A stretch of DNA of 64,000 nt from Anabaena sp. PCC 7108 (GCF_000332135.1 NZ_KB235896.1:3243321-3307320); one strand, 5' to 3'. Positions 25,959 to 35,410 are shown, counted from the first letter of the stretch. Notes: generated by a model not told the origin, from the sequence alone. A program made the numbers and translations.

Positions 25959-26897
25959 ATGAAAGCTGTTGTTATCCGACGCTATGGTTCTGCTGAAGTT
26001 TTGCAGTATGAAGAAGTGGCACAACCGAAAATCAATCCAGAGCAGTTACTTGTGAAAGTTCATGCTAGTAGTGTCAATCCCATTGACTGGAAAATCCGCA
26101 AGGGAATGTTGAGTTTATTGACAGGGAACAACTTCCCAATAATTCTAGGGTTTGATGTAGCTGGGGAAGTTGTGGAAGTTGGCTCACAGGTAACACGCTT
26201 TAAAGTAGGAGATGCTATTTATGGCAGCACTAACTTACCTGGAGGTGCTTATGCAGAATTCGCTGCTATCCCGGAAAATTTTGCGGCTCCCAAACCCACA
26301 AATATGAGTTATGAAGAAGCAGCTACTGTACCTTTGGCGGCGCTAACGGCTCTACAAGCCCTGCAAGACTTGGGTGATATCAAATCAGGACAGACGGTAT
26401 TGATTAATGGTGCTTCGGGCGGTGTGGGCGTTTTTGCGGTGCAAATTGCTAAAGCTTTGGGGGCTGAGGTGACGGGCGTTTGCAGTACCAGAAATTTGGA
26501 TTTGGTTAAGTCTTTGAATGCAGATATGGTAATTGACTATACGCAACAGGATTTTACTGAAGGTAATGTGCAGTACGATATTATTTTTGATGCGGTTGCT
26601 AAAGGAGAATTTTCTAATTGCAGAAAAGTTTTAAAGCCAAATGGAGTTTATATTTCCACTTTACCTACCCCGGAATTAATTTTACAGGGTTTTTTGACAA
26701 TGATTCTGCCTGGTCAAAAGGTGAAATTTGTCTTAGAAACACCTAATAGCAAGGATTTAGTACATTTAAAAAATTTGATTGAAGGGGGGAAAATACGAAC
26801 TGTGATTGATTGCACATATCCTTTGCAAGAATTAGCTGAGGCTCATAAATACAGTGAAGGTGAGCGGGCGGTAGGGAAAATTGCGCTTACGGTGTAG
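25959..26897 (+). CDS. Zinc-free MDR oxidoreductase (quinone reductase type)
   Basis: The 312-residue NAD(P)-dependent alcohol dehydrogenase-like protein has a GroES-like start (MKAVVIRRYGSAEVLQYEEV) and VHASSVNPIDWKIRKG, typical of quinone oxidoreductase-type MDRs without catalytic zinc. The NADPH-binding INGASGGVGVFAVQIAKALG lies near residue 150. Its in vivo substrate cannot be told. It sits between two nif blocks but has no known nif role. Confidence 0.88.
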   Translation: MKAVVIRRYGSAEVLQYEEVAQPKINPEQLLVKVHASSVNPIDWKIRKGMLSLLTGNNFPIILGFDVAGEVVEVGSQVTRFKVGDAIYGSTNLPGGAYAEFAAIPENFAAPKPTNMSYEEAATVPLAALTALQALQDLGDIKSGQTVLINGASGGVGVFAVQIAKALGAEVTGVCSTRNLDLVKSLNADMVIDYTQQDFTEGNVQYDIIFDAVAKGEFSNCRKVLKPNGVYISTLPTPELILQGFLTMILPGQKVKFVLETPNSKDLVHLKNLIEGGKIRTVIDCTYPLQELAEAHKYSEGERAVGKIALTV

Positions 26898-27006
26898 CCA
26901 TAACGCAGTCATCGTTGTTAGAACTTCTATATAAACGCTAGATCATGTTCAAATCTGTGACAAAATAGTCTTCTTCTCCTACAGCCAATGTCATCAATTA
27001 CGACCT

Positions 27007-27576
27007 ATGATTACCACTATTGAGCGTCGTTACAGTTTAGATGAATATCGCGCCATTGAAGAAAAAGCGGAAGGACGCAGCGAATATCGTGATGGAGAAA
27101 TTGTCCCAATGTCTGGAGGATCACTCAACCACAGCCGTATTGGTGGCAATATTTTTGCTTTTCTGAAGTTTCTTCTCCGCGATACTCAATTTGAGCCAAT
27201 CAACAGCGATTTGCGGCTATGGATTCCTCAACATAAACGCGGAGTATATCCAGATATGATGGTTTTTGAAGGTGAACCGCAACTAAATGAAAATCGCACA
27301 GATGAAGTTTTAAATCCCATTTTAATTATTGAAGTATTATCCCCCTCAACAGCAGATTATGACCGTCAAAGTAAGTTTCGGATGTATCGTTCAATTCCTG
27401 GTTTTTGTGAATACTTATTAGTCGAACAGGATGAACCTTTTATAGAAAAATATAGCAAGCAATCTCAAGGTTGGTTATTGAGTGATTTTAATGATTTGGA
27501 AAAATCTATTTTTTTAGATTCAATTGGGGTTGAATTACCAATGGCAGAGACTTATCGCGGTGTTAGTTTTGGATGA
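27007..27576 (+). CDS. Uma2 family (DUF820) protein
   Basis: The 189-residue Uma2 protein has SLDEYRAIEEKAEGRSEYRDGEIVPMSGG at the start, YPDMMVFEGEP near residue 78, LIIEVLSPSTADYD near 102 and GFCEYLLVEQDEPFIE near 135. It carries the PD-(D/E)XK nuclease-like fold. It is one of three Uma2 genes in the window and the only one inside the nifB-nifP interval. Function is not established. Confidence 0.85.
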   Translation: MITTIERRYSLDEYRAIEEKAEGRSEYRDGEIVPMSGGSLNHSRIGGNIFAFLKFLLRDTQFEPINSDLRLWIPQHKRGVYPDMMVFEGEPQLNENRTDEVLNPILIIEVLSPSTADYDRQSKFRMYRSIPGFCEYLLVEQDEPFIEKYSKQSQGWLLSDFNDLEKSIFLDSIGVELPMAETYRGVSFG

Positions 27577-27729
27577 GTAATTTGGCTACAATTGCTAGTA
27601 AACAAAGAATCGCTATTTCTGCTTAAGTCCAGATTCTCTCGTCTGTTGGGCAACAAGAAAATACCAATTGACAATATTGCCAGGTACAATATTAGTGGTG
27701 TTTAATTGAGTTGAATAGAGAGTAAGTCA

Positions 27730-28221
27730 GTGAAACAACATTTAAAAATTGGGCTACAGAAAGTGTCAAGCATGGGACTGATACTGCTAGTGCCTATTTT
27801 GGGAAATCTTCTATTTTTAGCTAGTGCCAGAGCCGGTTTAAATAGTAATCTGACGGTTAATGTGGATGGAATAAAAAACCAATCTGGAAAAATTTGTGCT
27901 AGTCTTTTTTCTAAGAGTAAAGGATTTCCTGCTGATAGTAAAAAAGCTTTACAATCTGAGTGTATTGAGGTTACAGAAGCACCTCAAAAACTGATTTTCA
28001 AGAACTTGAAACCAGGTAATTATGCCGTTGCATTAATTCATGATATCAATGCAGATGGGGTTCTCAATAGTAATTCTTTTGGTATCCCTACAGAAGGTTT
28101 TGGGTTTTCTAATAATCCATTAGTTCTGACAGGACCACCCAAGTTTAATGACTCTGCTGTTTTAGTAGCTGGTTCTAACACTGATATTCAGATTCAGTTG
28201 CAATACCTTTTGGGTCGTTAA
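27730..28221 (+). CDS. DUF2141 exported protein
   Basis: The 163-residue protein is read from a GTG start. A long signal sequence (hydrophobic MGLILLVPILGNLLFLASARA, ending near residue 36) precedes a DUF2141 beta domain with LTVNVDGIKNQSGKICASLF and GNYAVALIHDINADGVLNSN. DUF2141 proteins are small exported proteins of unknown role. An internal ATG at codon 17 is an alternative start. The hairpin downstream probably ends its transcript. Confidence 0.8.
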   Translation: MKQHLKIGLQKVSSMGLILLVPILGNLLFLASARAGLNSNLTVNVDGIKNQSGKICASLFSKSKGFPADSKKALQSECIEVTEAPQKLIFKNLKPGNYAVALIHDINADGVLNSNSFGIPTEGFGFSNNPLVLTGPPKFNDSAVLVAGSNTDIQIQLQYLLGR

Positions 28222-28231
28222 TTTAAACATT

Positions 28232-28267
28232 GGCGTTGCATAATGGCAATATGAATTTAGCAACGCC
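28232..28267. repeat. Short GGCGTTGC...GCAACGCC hairpin
   Basis: Perfect 8-bp arms around 20 bases, 11 bp after the DUF2141 stop. The arms match the ends of the 105-113-bp palindromic repeat (15609-15713, 61605-61717), so this looks like a shortened member of that family. It may serve as a terminator for the convergent genes. Confidence 0.6.
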
Positions 28268-28300
28268 CTTTTCTATAGGAGAGAATGAACGTTAATCCAT

Positions 28301-29089
28301 TTATTCTAATTCTAAAATGTTTTGAGTATTATCACGGCGACGCTGTTCTTTATTTTCAAACTCAGCTAGACAGCTACCTTTATCAACCATCACACAGCCG
28401 AGATAATTCGTTATTTCGATCAACCCTGCACGAAGTGCTTTACCAACAGGGGCTTTGGTTGTTTTCTGATTATCACTACCAAGATTGATGCCAGCAAAAC
28501 TTATACCACCAGAATTACTCTTAGATTCACTAGTCGCCAGCCCTTCAACAGTACGGGCATAAACTACTTCTCCATTAGTTGAATCTACAACACGTAAGTC
28601 AATAGCAACATAAGCCTTTTGTTTATTTTTCCTATTGCCACCACCTAGACTAATACCACCTATATTAATGCCGCCTCTTAATCCACCGGATTCATTATCA
28701 ACCCCTTCTTCATAAGCAGTCACTTTGCCTAGAATAATATATTTCGCCCCAGTGAGTTCTCCCTTCTTTGCACCGGTTTCTTTGCGAACTAATCCAGCTT
28801 CAGCAAGCTCTTGTTCTGAAAGGACTTCTCCTAACTTTTGTCGCTCAACAACGGTGAATTTTCCCGTTGATGTTAATTCATTGCTCAGGGCATCTGCCAA
28901 CTGCTTAGATGTGGTACTGTTCCACCACCACCAGGTGGTTTCATTCTTGAAATCTGGTACTGAAATTGTGGGTTTTTCTTGAGCAAAAGCACTAACGCTA
29001 CCAATAGAAAAACTCAAAGTCACTGTTGCTAAAGCAAGTACAGTATTGCGACTTAATCGTTGATATAGAGAAGGTATTTCCATAATCAT
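28301..29089 (-). CDS. CsgG/HfaB-like secreted protein
   Basis: The 262-residue protein begins with a signal peptide (AFAQ cleavage near residue 37) and has the CsgG-type core: ISVPDFKNE, LADALSNELTSTGKFTVVERQKLGEVLSEQELAEAGL, AKYIILGKVTAYEE, YVAIDLRVVDSTNGEVVYARTVEG. In enterobacteria CsgG is the curli secretion channel, but cyanobacterial members are often shorter and may only share the periplasmic domain. Internal GGISFAGINLGS-like repeats suggest duplication. Confidence 0.75.
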   Translation of the reverse strand: MIMEIPSLYQRLSRNTVLALATVTLSFSIGSVSAFAQEKPTISVPDFKNETTWWWWNSTTSKQLADALSNELTSTGKFTVVERQKLGEVLSEQELAEAGLVRKETGAKKGELTGAKYIILGKVTAYEEGVDNESGGLRGGINIGGISLGGGNRKNKQKAYVAIDLRVVDSTNGEVVYARTVEGLATSESKSNSGGISFAGINLGSDNQKTTKAPVGKALRAGLIEITNYLGCVMVDKGSCLAEFENKEQRRRDNTQNILELE

Positions 29090-29860
29090 AGTTATGTGGT
29101 AGTTAAGCGAGAATTGTTATAACGATTATTAACACTTAGAGAAGGTATCATAATCTCAAGTAAATAGCAATACCTTTGTCTTTTTTTTACAAGGGCTAAC
29201 AAAGGCTCATTCATAACTTACTTAGCTGATGCTTGTTATATTAAAGACTATTTACTTAATTTTGACAAGTAGATAGTAGCAAAAATTACCAAATAAAACT
29301 CTAGAATTTTTAAACTTTTATTCTTATACCAGATTAATATGAAGCTGCATAGAATAATTGTAGCTTGCTTCCCGAAGGGTACGCGGATGCACGCAGATAA
29401 ACGCGGATAAAGACAGATAAATCAATGGATTTCAGAATTATGTGCAACCTCACATAAAATTGGTATTAGCTGTTTTTATTTTGTGTTCCTACATACAGCA
29501 AACAAATCCTAAAACAAAATAAAGAAATCGCTTTTTTGACTACCAAAACCCTACTATATTAATAGTAGCTGAGTATACAGAAATCTAAGTTGTAATTCCT
29601 TCTACCTGCCATTTTTAGGCAATGAGTACAACTTAATATATAGCTAATTATCTTGCCTAAATCGCTGCCAAGCCGCATAGGTAAAGAGATTTATATTGAG
29701 TACAAAAAAACTGAATCCCTACCCCAAAAATACTAATACCCCTGTTATAAAAAGCTAGTACCCCTACCCCAACAGAAAATGTAAAGTTCTGTTAAATAGG
29801 GGTTTAAACCTATGAGTACAAACGTAATAAATTCAATAAATCTAATCGGTATCTGCGGTT
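29090..29860. other. nifP upstream region
   Basis: This 771-bp region has no gene. About 29360-29430 there is a dispersed CGAAGGGTACGCGGATGCAC-type repeat, and the nifP box array lies beyond 29620. Confidence 0.6.
29623..29822 (+). promoter_or_regulatory. nifP control region: three TGAGTACAA boxes
   Basis: TGAGTACAA at 29623-29631, TGAGTACAAA at 29697-29706 and TGAGTACAAA at 29813-29822, spaced 74 and 116 bp apart. Intervening CTACCCCAAAAATACTAATAC, CTACCCCAACAG and GGGGTTTAAACCT, and trailing CGTAATAAATTCAATAAATC, correspond step by step to the nifB region. The third box lies only about 40 bp from the first possible nifP start. A shared regulator of nifB and nifP is inferred. Confidence 0.65.
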
Positions 29861-30664
29861 ATGTTTGCTTTCGAGTCACCTGATATAAGCATAAAAATAC
29901 AACATGGCTCTTTTAACCAGACAGTACCGATGCAACAGTCTTTAGACAGTATTAGTAAAACCAAAACTGCAATTACAGACTTGCGGAAAAATCAACGTTC
30001 TGGCGGTTTTTTGGAGCCATTAATGAGCGATTTTCGCATCATTTTTGAGCGTGATCCAGCAGCACGTAATTGGTTAGAGGTGATATTTTGTTACCCTGGA
30101 TTTCATGCCTTGTGTTTACATCGTTCTGCACATTGGTTACACCTGCGGAAAGTGGGTTTTATCCCACGTTTTATTTCTCACTTGGGAAGGTTTTTAACAG
30201 GTATTGAAATTCACCCAGGTGCAGAAATTGGTAAAGGTGTATTTATCGATCATGGCATGGGTGTTGTGATTGGTGAAACTGCGATTGTGGGAGATTACAC
30301 ACTAATTTATCAGGGTGTAACATTGGGTGGAACTGGGAAAGAAAGCGGTAAACGTCATCCTACTTTAGGTAATAACGTTGTCGTGGGTGCCGGTGCGAAA
30401 GTTTTGGGAAATATTCAAATTAGCGATCGCGTCCGTATCGGTGCAGGTTCAGTTGTCTTGCATGATGTGCCTCCAGATTCCACTGTTGTGGGGATTCCTG
30501 GACGGATTATTTCCCATAAACAAAGCAAACGTCTTTCTCCTTTAGAACATGGAAAACTTCCTGATGTTGAAGCAGGTATAATTCGTTCTTTGCTTTCCAG
30601 AATTGAGAAACTTGAACAACAACTGCAAACCCTAACAAATCATCAGCAGCAAAAGGATAGTTGA
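29861..30664 (+). CDS. nifP: NifP serine O-acetyltransferase
   Basis: The 267-residue CysE-type enzyme makes O-acetylserine for cysteine supply to nitrogenase. The left-handed beta-helix repeat region shows [22 protein letters not shown], the active-site loop [19 protein letters not shown] near residue 160 and [10 protein letters not shown] near 210. The first 54 residues are not typical; [12 protein letters not shown] at codon 55 has a GGAG six bases before it and may be the true start, with the longer frame being leader. It heads the plus-strand nif operon. Confidence 0.9.
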   Translation: MFAFESPDISIKIQHGSFNQTVPMQQSLDSISKTKTAITDLRKNQRSGGFLEPLMSDFRIIFERDPAARNWLEVIFCYPGFHALCLHRSAHWLHLRKVGFIPRFISHLGRFLTGIEIHPGAEIGKGVFIDHGMGVVIGETAIVGDYTLIYQGVTLGGTGKESGKRHPTLGNNVVVGAGAKVLGNIQISDRVRIGAGSVVLHDVPPDSTVVGIPGRIISHKQSKRLSPLEHGKLPDVEAGIIRSLLSRIEKLEQQLQTLTNHQQQKDS

Positions 30665-30667
30665 ATT

Positions 30668-30904
30668 ATGTTTTCACTAGGAGAACAAGTTTTGCAGATT
30701 CCTTTGAGCGATAGATGGCAAGTTTATCACCGTTTGCAAGAATTAATGATTACTTGTTCTTGTCCTCCAGATGGTTCTTTGCGAGTGCAAATCAATAGTT
30801 TCCAAGAAGCCATTCTTGTCCGCAGTGCAGTTATGCAATTTCTAGCTTCTCGCTGTGAGTTAGTGACATGGTTAGAAGATTGTTGGCTTCACAGTATTGA
30901 GTAA
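30668..30904 (+). CDS. Small conserved protein of nifP-nifV interval (78 aa)
   Basis: The 78-residue soluble protein follows nifP by 3 bp and must be cotranslated with it. It has two cysteines in LMITCSCPPDG and ends CWLHSIE. A small unknown gene occupies the same place in Anabaena PCC 7120 between nifP and nifV, so it is likely a nif companion. No motif tells its role; its Asp/Ser-Cys pattern does not form a classic metal site. Confidence 0.65.
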   Translation: MFSLGEQVLQIPLSDRWQVYHRLQELMITCSCPPDGSLRVQINSFQEAILVRSAVMQFLASRCELVTWLEDCWLHSIE

Positions 30905-31215
30905 AAAATGTGTGAGTGATCACAATTTACAACTTCTAGAATGTCTAATCAATACAATATCAGAGCGTAATTCATGATGCAAGCATCATTCAGACTCTGA
31001 AAAGCTCAAAGTTATTGTTCACTCACAAATTAGCTTGCAGACTGAAGAGAATTAACCTAAGCTTAGGTTTCACTCATTTTTCCGAATCTGCTAAATCTAC
31101 TAAATCTAAAAATTCTCTGACATATTTCATTTCTGAATACAGTGAAATTAGTAACTAACATTGGGGATGGAATTTGAGAAATTATTGTCTAGCTTGATAT
31201 TTTCAACGTCAAATT
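30905..31215. other. Spacer with two palindromes
   Basis: This 311-bp gap in the nif operon holds AACCTAAGCTTAGGTT (31054-31069), a perfect 16-bp palindrome, and ATGATGC-AA-GCATCAT (30974-30989). Both could be regulator sites or small hairpins. No coding sequence is evident. Confidence 0.5.
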
Positions 31216-31413
31216 ATGGTAGAGCGTAACAGCGATAAGAAATTACTTCACTTTTTGCATAATGAACTGGAACTTCCAAAAGCAAATATTGCTGTTGCTT
31301 TGCGACACCGTGAGTTAGATAAAGGACCAATACCGATGCTGCTTTGGCAATATGGTTTTATTGATTTAGAGCAGTTAGAAAAAATTTTTGATTGGTTAGC
31401 AGAACACGCGTAA
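31216..31413 (+). CDS. DUF2949 family protein
   Basis: The 65-residue protein is of the cyanobacteria-specific DUF2949 type, with LLHFLHNELELPKANIAVALRH followed by GPIPMLLWQYGFIDLEQLEKIFDWL. It is helical and soluble. Members lie beside nifV in heterocystous species. Function unknown; position in the nifP-nifV operon suggests expression with nitrogen fixation. Confidence 0.75.
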   Translation: MVERNSDKKLLHFLHNELELPKANIAVALRHRELDKGPIPMLLWQYGFIDLEQLEKIFDWLAEHA

Positions 31414-31496
31414 TTAATTAAAGATTAAAAATAAAAAAACCGAGGGAATTTTACAAGTATTCCGAATCCTGAACTCTTACAAATGAAGGTACTACT

Positions 31497-31616
31497 ATGA
31501 TTGCTACTTTAATTGCTGGACTGAGTATTTTATTCTTTATAGGAGCTACTAATAGCTATATTAGCTACTGGTTATTTGTACAGCATCCAAATCAGAGCAG
31601 AAAAAAATCTTCCTAA
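31497..31616 (+). CDS. Single-span membrane mini-protein (39 aa)
   Basis: A 39-codon frame, MIATLIAGLSILFFIGATNS then YISYWLFVQHPNQSRKKSS. It has one hydrophobic helix with a basic C-terminal tail, a layout common in small membrane proteins. An AATGAAGGT-like sequence precedes it. It lies between the DUF2949 gene and nifV on the same strand. Only shape and context support it. Confidence 0.45.
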   Translation: MIATLIAGLSILFFIGATNSYISYWLFVQHPNQSRKKSS

Positions 31617-31817
31617 ATTATACCAAGATTTTGTTTTCTGTCATACAGATGTGGCATGAGTTATTGAGCAATAATTAAAAGTCATAAACCCTGTTTAATA
31701 ACTGGCGCTATTTTTAGTGTTTTCACTGAAATTTTAATGTTTATTTTATATTTATCAGTATTAGGAATTGTAGCGTTAAAGGGTGTTAGTAAAAACTCGG
31801 CTAGAGGAATATTTGAA

Positions 31818-32951
31818 ATGAGTCAGATCATTATTAATGATACTACATTACGTGATGGTGAGCAAGCAGCAGGTGTTGCTTTTAACCTAGAAGAAAAAGT
31901 AGCGATCGCTCAATTTCTTGATGCCATTGGTGTACCTGAATTAGAAGTCGGTATTCCGGCAATGGGAGAAGAAGAAATTCGGGCAATTACTGCCATTGTT
32001 AACTTAGATTTAGATGCCAAGTTACTCGGTTGGAACCGCGCTGTCATATCAGATATTAAAGCTTCTATCGCTTGCGGACTACAACGAGTACATATTGCTA
32101 TTCCCGTTTCTGGTATTCAAATTGCTGCTAAATTTCATGGTCAATGGAGAGTAAGTTTACAAAGACTTAAAGACTGTATTAGCTTCGCAGTTGATAATGG
32201 TCTTTGGGTTGCAGTCGGGGGAGAAGATTCTTCTAGAGCAGATGAAAATTTCCTCGAAGATGTGGCATTATATGCTCAAGAATGGGGTGCATCAAGATTT
32301 CGTTTTTGCGACACAGTTGGAGTTCTTGATCCTTTTGGAACTCATCTAAAAGTTAAACGGTTAGTATCTACTTTATCAATTCCCGTAGAAATTCACACCC
32401 ATAATGATTTTGGTTTAGCAACTGCTAATGCTATTGCTGGGATAAAAGCCGGAGCAGTTTCCGTTAATACCACCGTTAATGGTTTAGGTGAAAGAGCCGG
32501 AAACGCAGCTTTAGAAGAAGTTATTATGGCTCTAAAATGCATCTATGGTGTTGATTTAGGGATTAAAACTCGACATTTATTAGAACTATCTCAATTGGTT
32601 GCTGCTGCATCAGGTGCTAATGTTCAACCTTGGAAAGCAATTGTCGGTAAAAATACATTTGCTCATGAATCTGGTATTCATGCTCATGGTGTATTGCAAA
32701 ATCCTAAAACTTATGAACCTTATGATCCAGAAGAAGTAGGTTGGGAACGTAGTTTAGTTTTAGGTAAACATTCTGGACGGCATTTAGTATCTAATTTGTT
32801 AGAACAATATGGCATCTTTTTGAATTCAGAAGAAACCCAATCTATATTAGATGCAGTGCGTCAACAATCAACACTAAAAAAACGTAGTCTCACTACAGAA
32901 GAACTGTTAAATCTAGTACGTGAACAGAGGTATTCTCATGCAGCGCGATGA
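31818..32951 (+). CDS. nifV: NifV homocitrate synthase
   Basis: This 377-residue enzyme condenses acetyl-CoA with 2-oxoglutarate to homocitrate, the organic ligand of FeMo-cofactor. [19 protein letters not shown] gives the catalytic Arg-Asp start; [16 protein letters not shown] near residue 196 supplies the metal-binding histidines; [15 protein letters not shown] follows. The start is set at ATG 31818, preceded by AGAGGA; a further 27 upstream codons are hydrophobic and not conserved. Its last 14 bases overlap nifZ. Confidence 0.95.
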   Translation: MSQIIINDTTLRDGEQAAGVAFNLEEKVAIAQFLDAIGVPELEVGIPAMGEEEIRAITAIVNLDLDAKLLGWNRAVISDIKASIACGLQRVHIAIPVSGIQIAAKFHGQWRVSLQRLKDCISFAVDNGLWVAVGGEDSSRADENFLEDVALYAQEWGASRFRFCDTVGVLDPFGTHLKVKRLVSTLSIPVEIHTHNDFGLATANAIAGIKAGAVSVNTTVNGLGERAGNAALEEVIMALKCIYGVDLGIKTRHLLELSQLVAAASGANVQPWKAIVGKNTFAHESGIHAHGVLQNPKTYEPYDPEEVGWERSLVLGKHSGRHLVSNLLEQYGIFLNSEETQSILDAVRQQSTLKKRSLTTEELLNLVREQRYSHAAR

Positions 32952-33225
32952 ATTAGAACTGGACTTACCTCCCGCTTTTGAAATTGGTCAAAAAGTCCGA
33001 ATTCGTAAATTGATCAAAAATGATGGGACGTTTCCTGGCCAAGATATTGGTGCAGTTTTGGCTCAAAAAGGAGACGTTGGTTATGTGGCAAGTATAGGCA
33101 CATTTTTACAAAATACCTATATATATGCTGTGCATTTCTTAGATACAGGGTTCGTCATCGGTTGTAAAAAGAAAGAACTAGAAATTGTTGAGGAAAATAA
33201 TGAAAGTAATGCTAAGAATGAATGA
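32938..33225 (+). CDS. nifZ: NifZ
   Basis: The 95-residue NifZ helps P-cluster maturation of the MoFe protein. Conserved parts are [20 protein letters not shown] and [20 protein letters not shown] followed by [16 protein letters not shown]. The start is ATG 32938, inside the end of nifV, with an AGAGG eight bases before it; an upstream GTG is unlikely. It overlaps nifT at its other end. Confidence 0.9.
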   Translation: MQRDELELDLPPAFEIGQKVRIRKLIKNDGTFPGQDIGAVLAQKGDVGYVASIGTFLQNTYIYAVHFLDTGFVIGCKKKELEIVEENNESNAKNE

Positions 33226-33403
33226 TGCTGGTACTTTAGTTGCTTACGTTGCTAAAAAAGACCTTGAGGAAGAAGTTGTCAAACAAACAGATAGTGATGC
33301 AGGTAAGGTTCTCACTTTAGCTAATGGTTGGGAATTAGAATTTAGTGAGTTACCAGCTACGGAAAGTTTACCTTTAACTGTAGAAGCTAAACGCCTCGCT
33401 TAG
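33200..33403 (+). CDS. nifT: NifT/FixU
   Basis: The 67-residue NifT/FixU protein starts at ATG 33200 (AGGA nine bases before), inside the end of nifZ. It contains [21 protein letters not shown] and the LANGWELEF motif typical of the family. Function is unclear and often dispensable; it ends the tightly overlapped nifV-nifZ-nifT set. Confidence 0.9.
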   Translation: MKVMLRMNDAGTLVAYVAKKDLEEEVVKQTDSDAGKVLTLANGWELEFSELPATESLPLTVEAKRLA

Positions 33404-33646
33404 AAATTTGATGGTAGGGAGATGGTGAGATGGTACAAATCCATCTTGGAAATCATGTCAAAATAATTCGTAATTGATAATACTTAATTTGTAATTCTCA
33501 TCATTGAGGAATTGAACTGCTTAATTGATGGTGTCGTTTACTCTCTTCAATTACGAATTCAGAATTAAGAATTACGAATTAGGCATGATTTACCCTATCT
33601 AACTCAGTTTGAATAAAAGTTAATTTTGTAATTTTGAGTTATTGAC

Positions 33647-34186
33647 ATGGGTGAAAAGTATCAGTCGTTATCAGAATTGAATCTTGAAGGACAGTTTTTA
33701 GGTTTTGTTGGTGATAAACCAGGAAAATATAAATATTTAAGTTTAGCAATTCCTTCTGGGAAAGTGAAAGTTAAACTACCTAAAGATTTGCGCTGTTCTC
33801 CAGTTTCTTCTTTAGTACCTGGTGAACAAATTCGCGTTGGTGCTATCAGTAAATTGAACCCACGTACAAGTAAGGTTAAACTCAAAGCTTATCAAGTAGA
33901 AGCAGTTGGTTTGTGTTTCATTGAAAATCGCCAACCTCAAACCAAAGCCAAGATTATGGTTTGTCAAAAATCTGGTTGTATGAAACGGGGTGGAAAGGGG
34001 TTATTATCAGACTTAGAGAAAACTTTGTGCGATCGCGGTTTATCTGATAAAGTGACAATTGAACATACCGATTGTCAAAAACGTTGTAGCAGCGCACCCA
34101 ATTGTGTTTTGATGCTGGGTAAAAAGCAATACAAGAAAATTCATCCAGAAGCTATAGCCTCTTTGTTGGAGAATCATTTGAGTTAA
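33647..34186 (+). CDS. Thioredoxin-like [2Fe-2S] protein
   Basis: The 179-residue protein has an N-terminal beta region (residues 1-95, SELNLEGQFLGFVGD) and a C-terminal thioredoxin-like ferredoxin domain: MVCQKSGCMKRGGKG, then HTDCQKRCSSAPNCVLML, giving the four cluster cysteines. Proteins with this pairing occur next to nifT in heterocystous cyanobacteria. A role in redox transfer to or assembly of nitrogenase is plausible but inferred. The 243-bp gap before it contains AATTACGAATT-type short repeats. Confidence 0.75.
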   Translation: MGEKYQSLSELNLEGQFLGFVGDKPGKYKYLSLAIPSGKVKVKLPKDLRCSPVSSLVPGEQIRVGAISKLNPRTSKVKLKAYQVEAVGLCFIENRQPQTKAKIMVCQKSGCMKRGGKGLLSDLEKTLCDRGLSDKVTIEHTDCQKRCSSAPNCVLMLGKKQYKKIHPEAIASLLENHLS

Positions 34187-34299
34187 GTTGTCAAAATATT
34201 GTGCAAAATTATTGCAAAGGTGAAAGAGATCAACTCTCATTCACCTATTTTTACTGTCAAGAGTTAACATAAAAATAGCTCTGTAATTCTGTAATTTTT

Positions 34300-34875
34300 A
34301 TGACTGTAGTTACTGCTAAACGCTTCACTGTAGCGGAATATCACCGTCTAGCGGAACTCGGCTTCTTTAGAGAAGATGAGCGAGTCGAGTTAATCAAGGG
34401 TGAAATAATTCAAATGGCTGCAAAAGGTACACCGCACTCGGTTTGTGAAACACTTTTATTTAGGGAGTTAGTCCAGCTTTTGCTAAACCGCGCTATGGTA
34501 CGAGGCCAACAACCTATTATTATCCCTGATTATAGTGAACCAGAACCAGATTTAGCCATTGTCCGTAATATCAATGATAACTACCTTTCAGCCCATCCCA
34601 TCCCATCTGATATATTACTTATAATTGAAATTTCCAATTCTACTTTGAAATATGATCAAGATGTAAAATTACCTCTTTATGCAGAAGCCGGTATTGCTGA
34701 TTATTGGATATTTAATTTAATCAAAAATTGCTTAGAGTGTTACAGTGAGCCTTATCAAGATTCACAAGGTAATTTTGATTATCGTCGTAAATTAATTTTA
34801 CTGCCTAATGAATCTGTTAAATTGCCTTCTTTCCCTGATTTAGTTTTGGATTTATCTAAAGTGTTTCCTGGGTAA
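34300..34875 (+). CDS. Uma2 family (DUF820) protein
   Basis: The 191-residue Uma2 protein opens with FTVAEYHRLAELGFFREDERVELIKGEIIQM. It has EPDLAIVRN near residue 85, ILLIIEISNSTLKYDQDVKLPLYAEAGIADYWIFNL near 108 and a conserved basic tail. This subtype is the most widespread Uma2 form in cyanobacteria. It marks the end of the nif block. Confidence 0.88.
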   Translation: MTVVTAKRFTVAEYHRLAELGFFREDERVELIKGEIIQMAAKGTPHSVCETLLFRELVQLLLNRAMVRGQQPIIIPDYSEPEPDLAIVRNINDNYLSAHPIPSDILLIIEISNSTLKYDQDVKLPLYAEAGIADYWIFNLIKNCLECYSEPYQDSQGNFDYRRKLILLPNESVKLPSFPDLVLDLSKVFPG

Positions 34876-34942
34876 TTATGTTAAGATAACAGGCCGTTCA
34901 TATTAGCAAAATAATTAATTTAGCTTATCTTATTGTGTAATC

Positions 34943-35410
34943 TTAACCTGTAAATTTTAGATTATCAATTTTTTCAGAGTAACTATTGTTATAGCTGATT
35001 TGAATACTTTCTAATTTCAGACGTAAATCTTCTCGTGAACGAAACTCTTCTAATCGCTGCGTGACAATACCATTTTCAATCAGCAATAAAGTTGGTAGGG
35101 ACTTAATCCTATAAGTATTAGATAGTTTAAAATATTGATCGGCATTAACCTCAACTAATTTTATTCTATCACTGCATTGAACTTGAAATTGTAGCAACAA
35201 AGGATGAATAATTCTACATAGTCCACACCAAGGGGCTGTAAAAATTACCAATACAGGGATAGGAGATTCTAAAACATTTTTGGTAAAGGTTTTTTCACTG
35301 ATAGATAATATAGTTGGTTTTCCGTCAGATGCTGGAAATAAATGTGCAACTTTAAATAACTTTCCTACATGAGATTTTTTCAAAAAAGCTTGTCTTTGAT
35401 CATAGGTCAT
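34943..35410 (-). CDS. Thioredoxin-like protein (WCGLC)
   Basis: The 155-residue protein has a thioredoxin fold with FTAPWCGLCRIIHPLL near residue 60, EVNADQYFKLSNTYRIKSLPTLLLIENG near 93. The active site reads CGLC rather than CGPC, a variant found in atypical thioredoxins, which changes redox potential. An N-terminal extension of about 40 residues begins MTYDQRQAFLKKSHVGKLFK. It converges on the Uma2 gene. Confidence 0.85.
   Translation of the reverse strand: MTYDQRQAFLKKSHVGKLFKVAHLFPASDGKPTILSISEKTFTKNVLESPIPVLVIFTAPWCGLCRIIHPLLLQFQVQCSDRIKLVEVNADQYFKLSNTYRIKSLPTLLLIENGIVTQRLEEFRSREDLRLKLESIQISYNNSYSEKIDNLKFTG

Noticed and set aside
28301-28488. Plus-strand 67-codon frame over the CsgG-like gene
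   Set aside because: Shadow of the minus-strand gene, which has a signal peptide and family motifs.
31737-31817. 27-codon N-terminal extension of NifV
   Set aside because: Hydrophobic and not part of the homocitrate synthase fold; a good ribosome site precedes ATG 31818.
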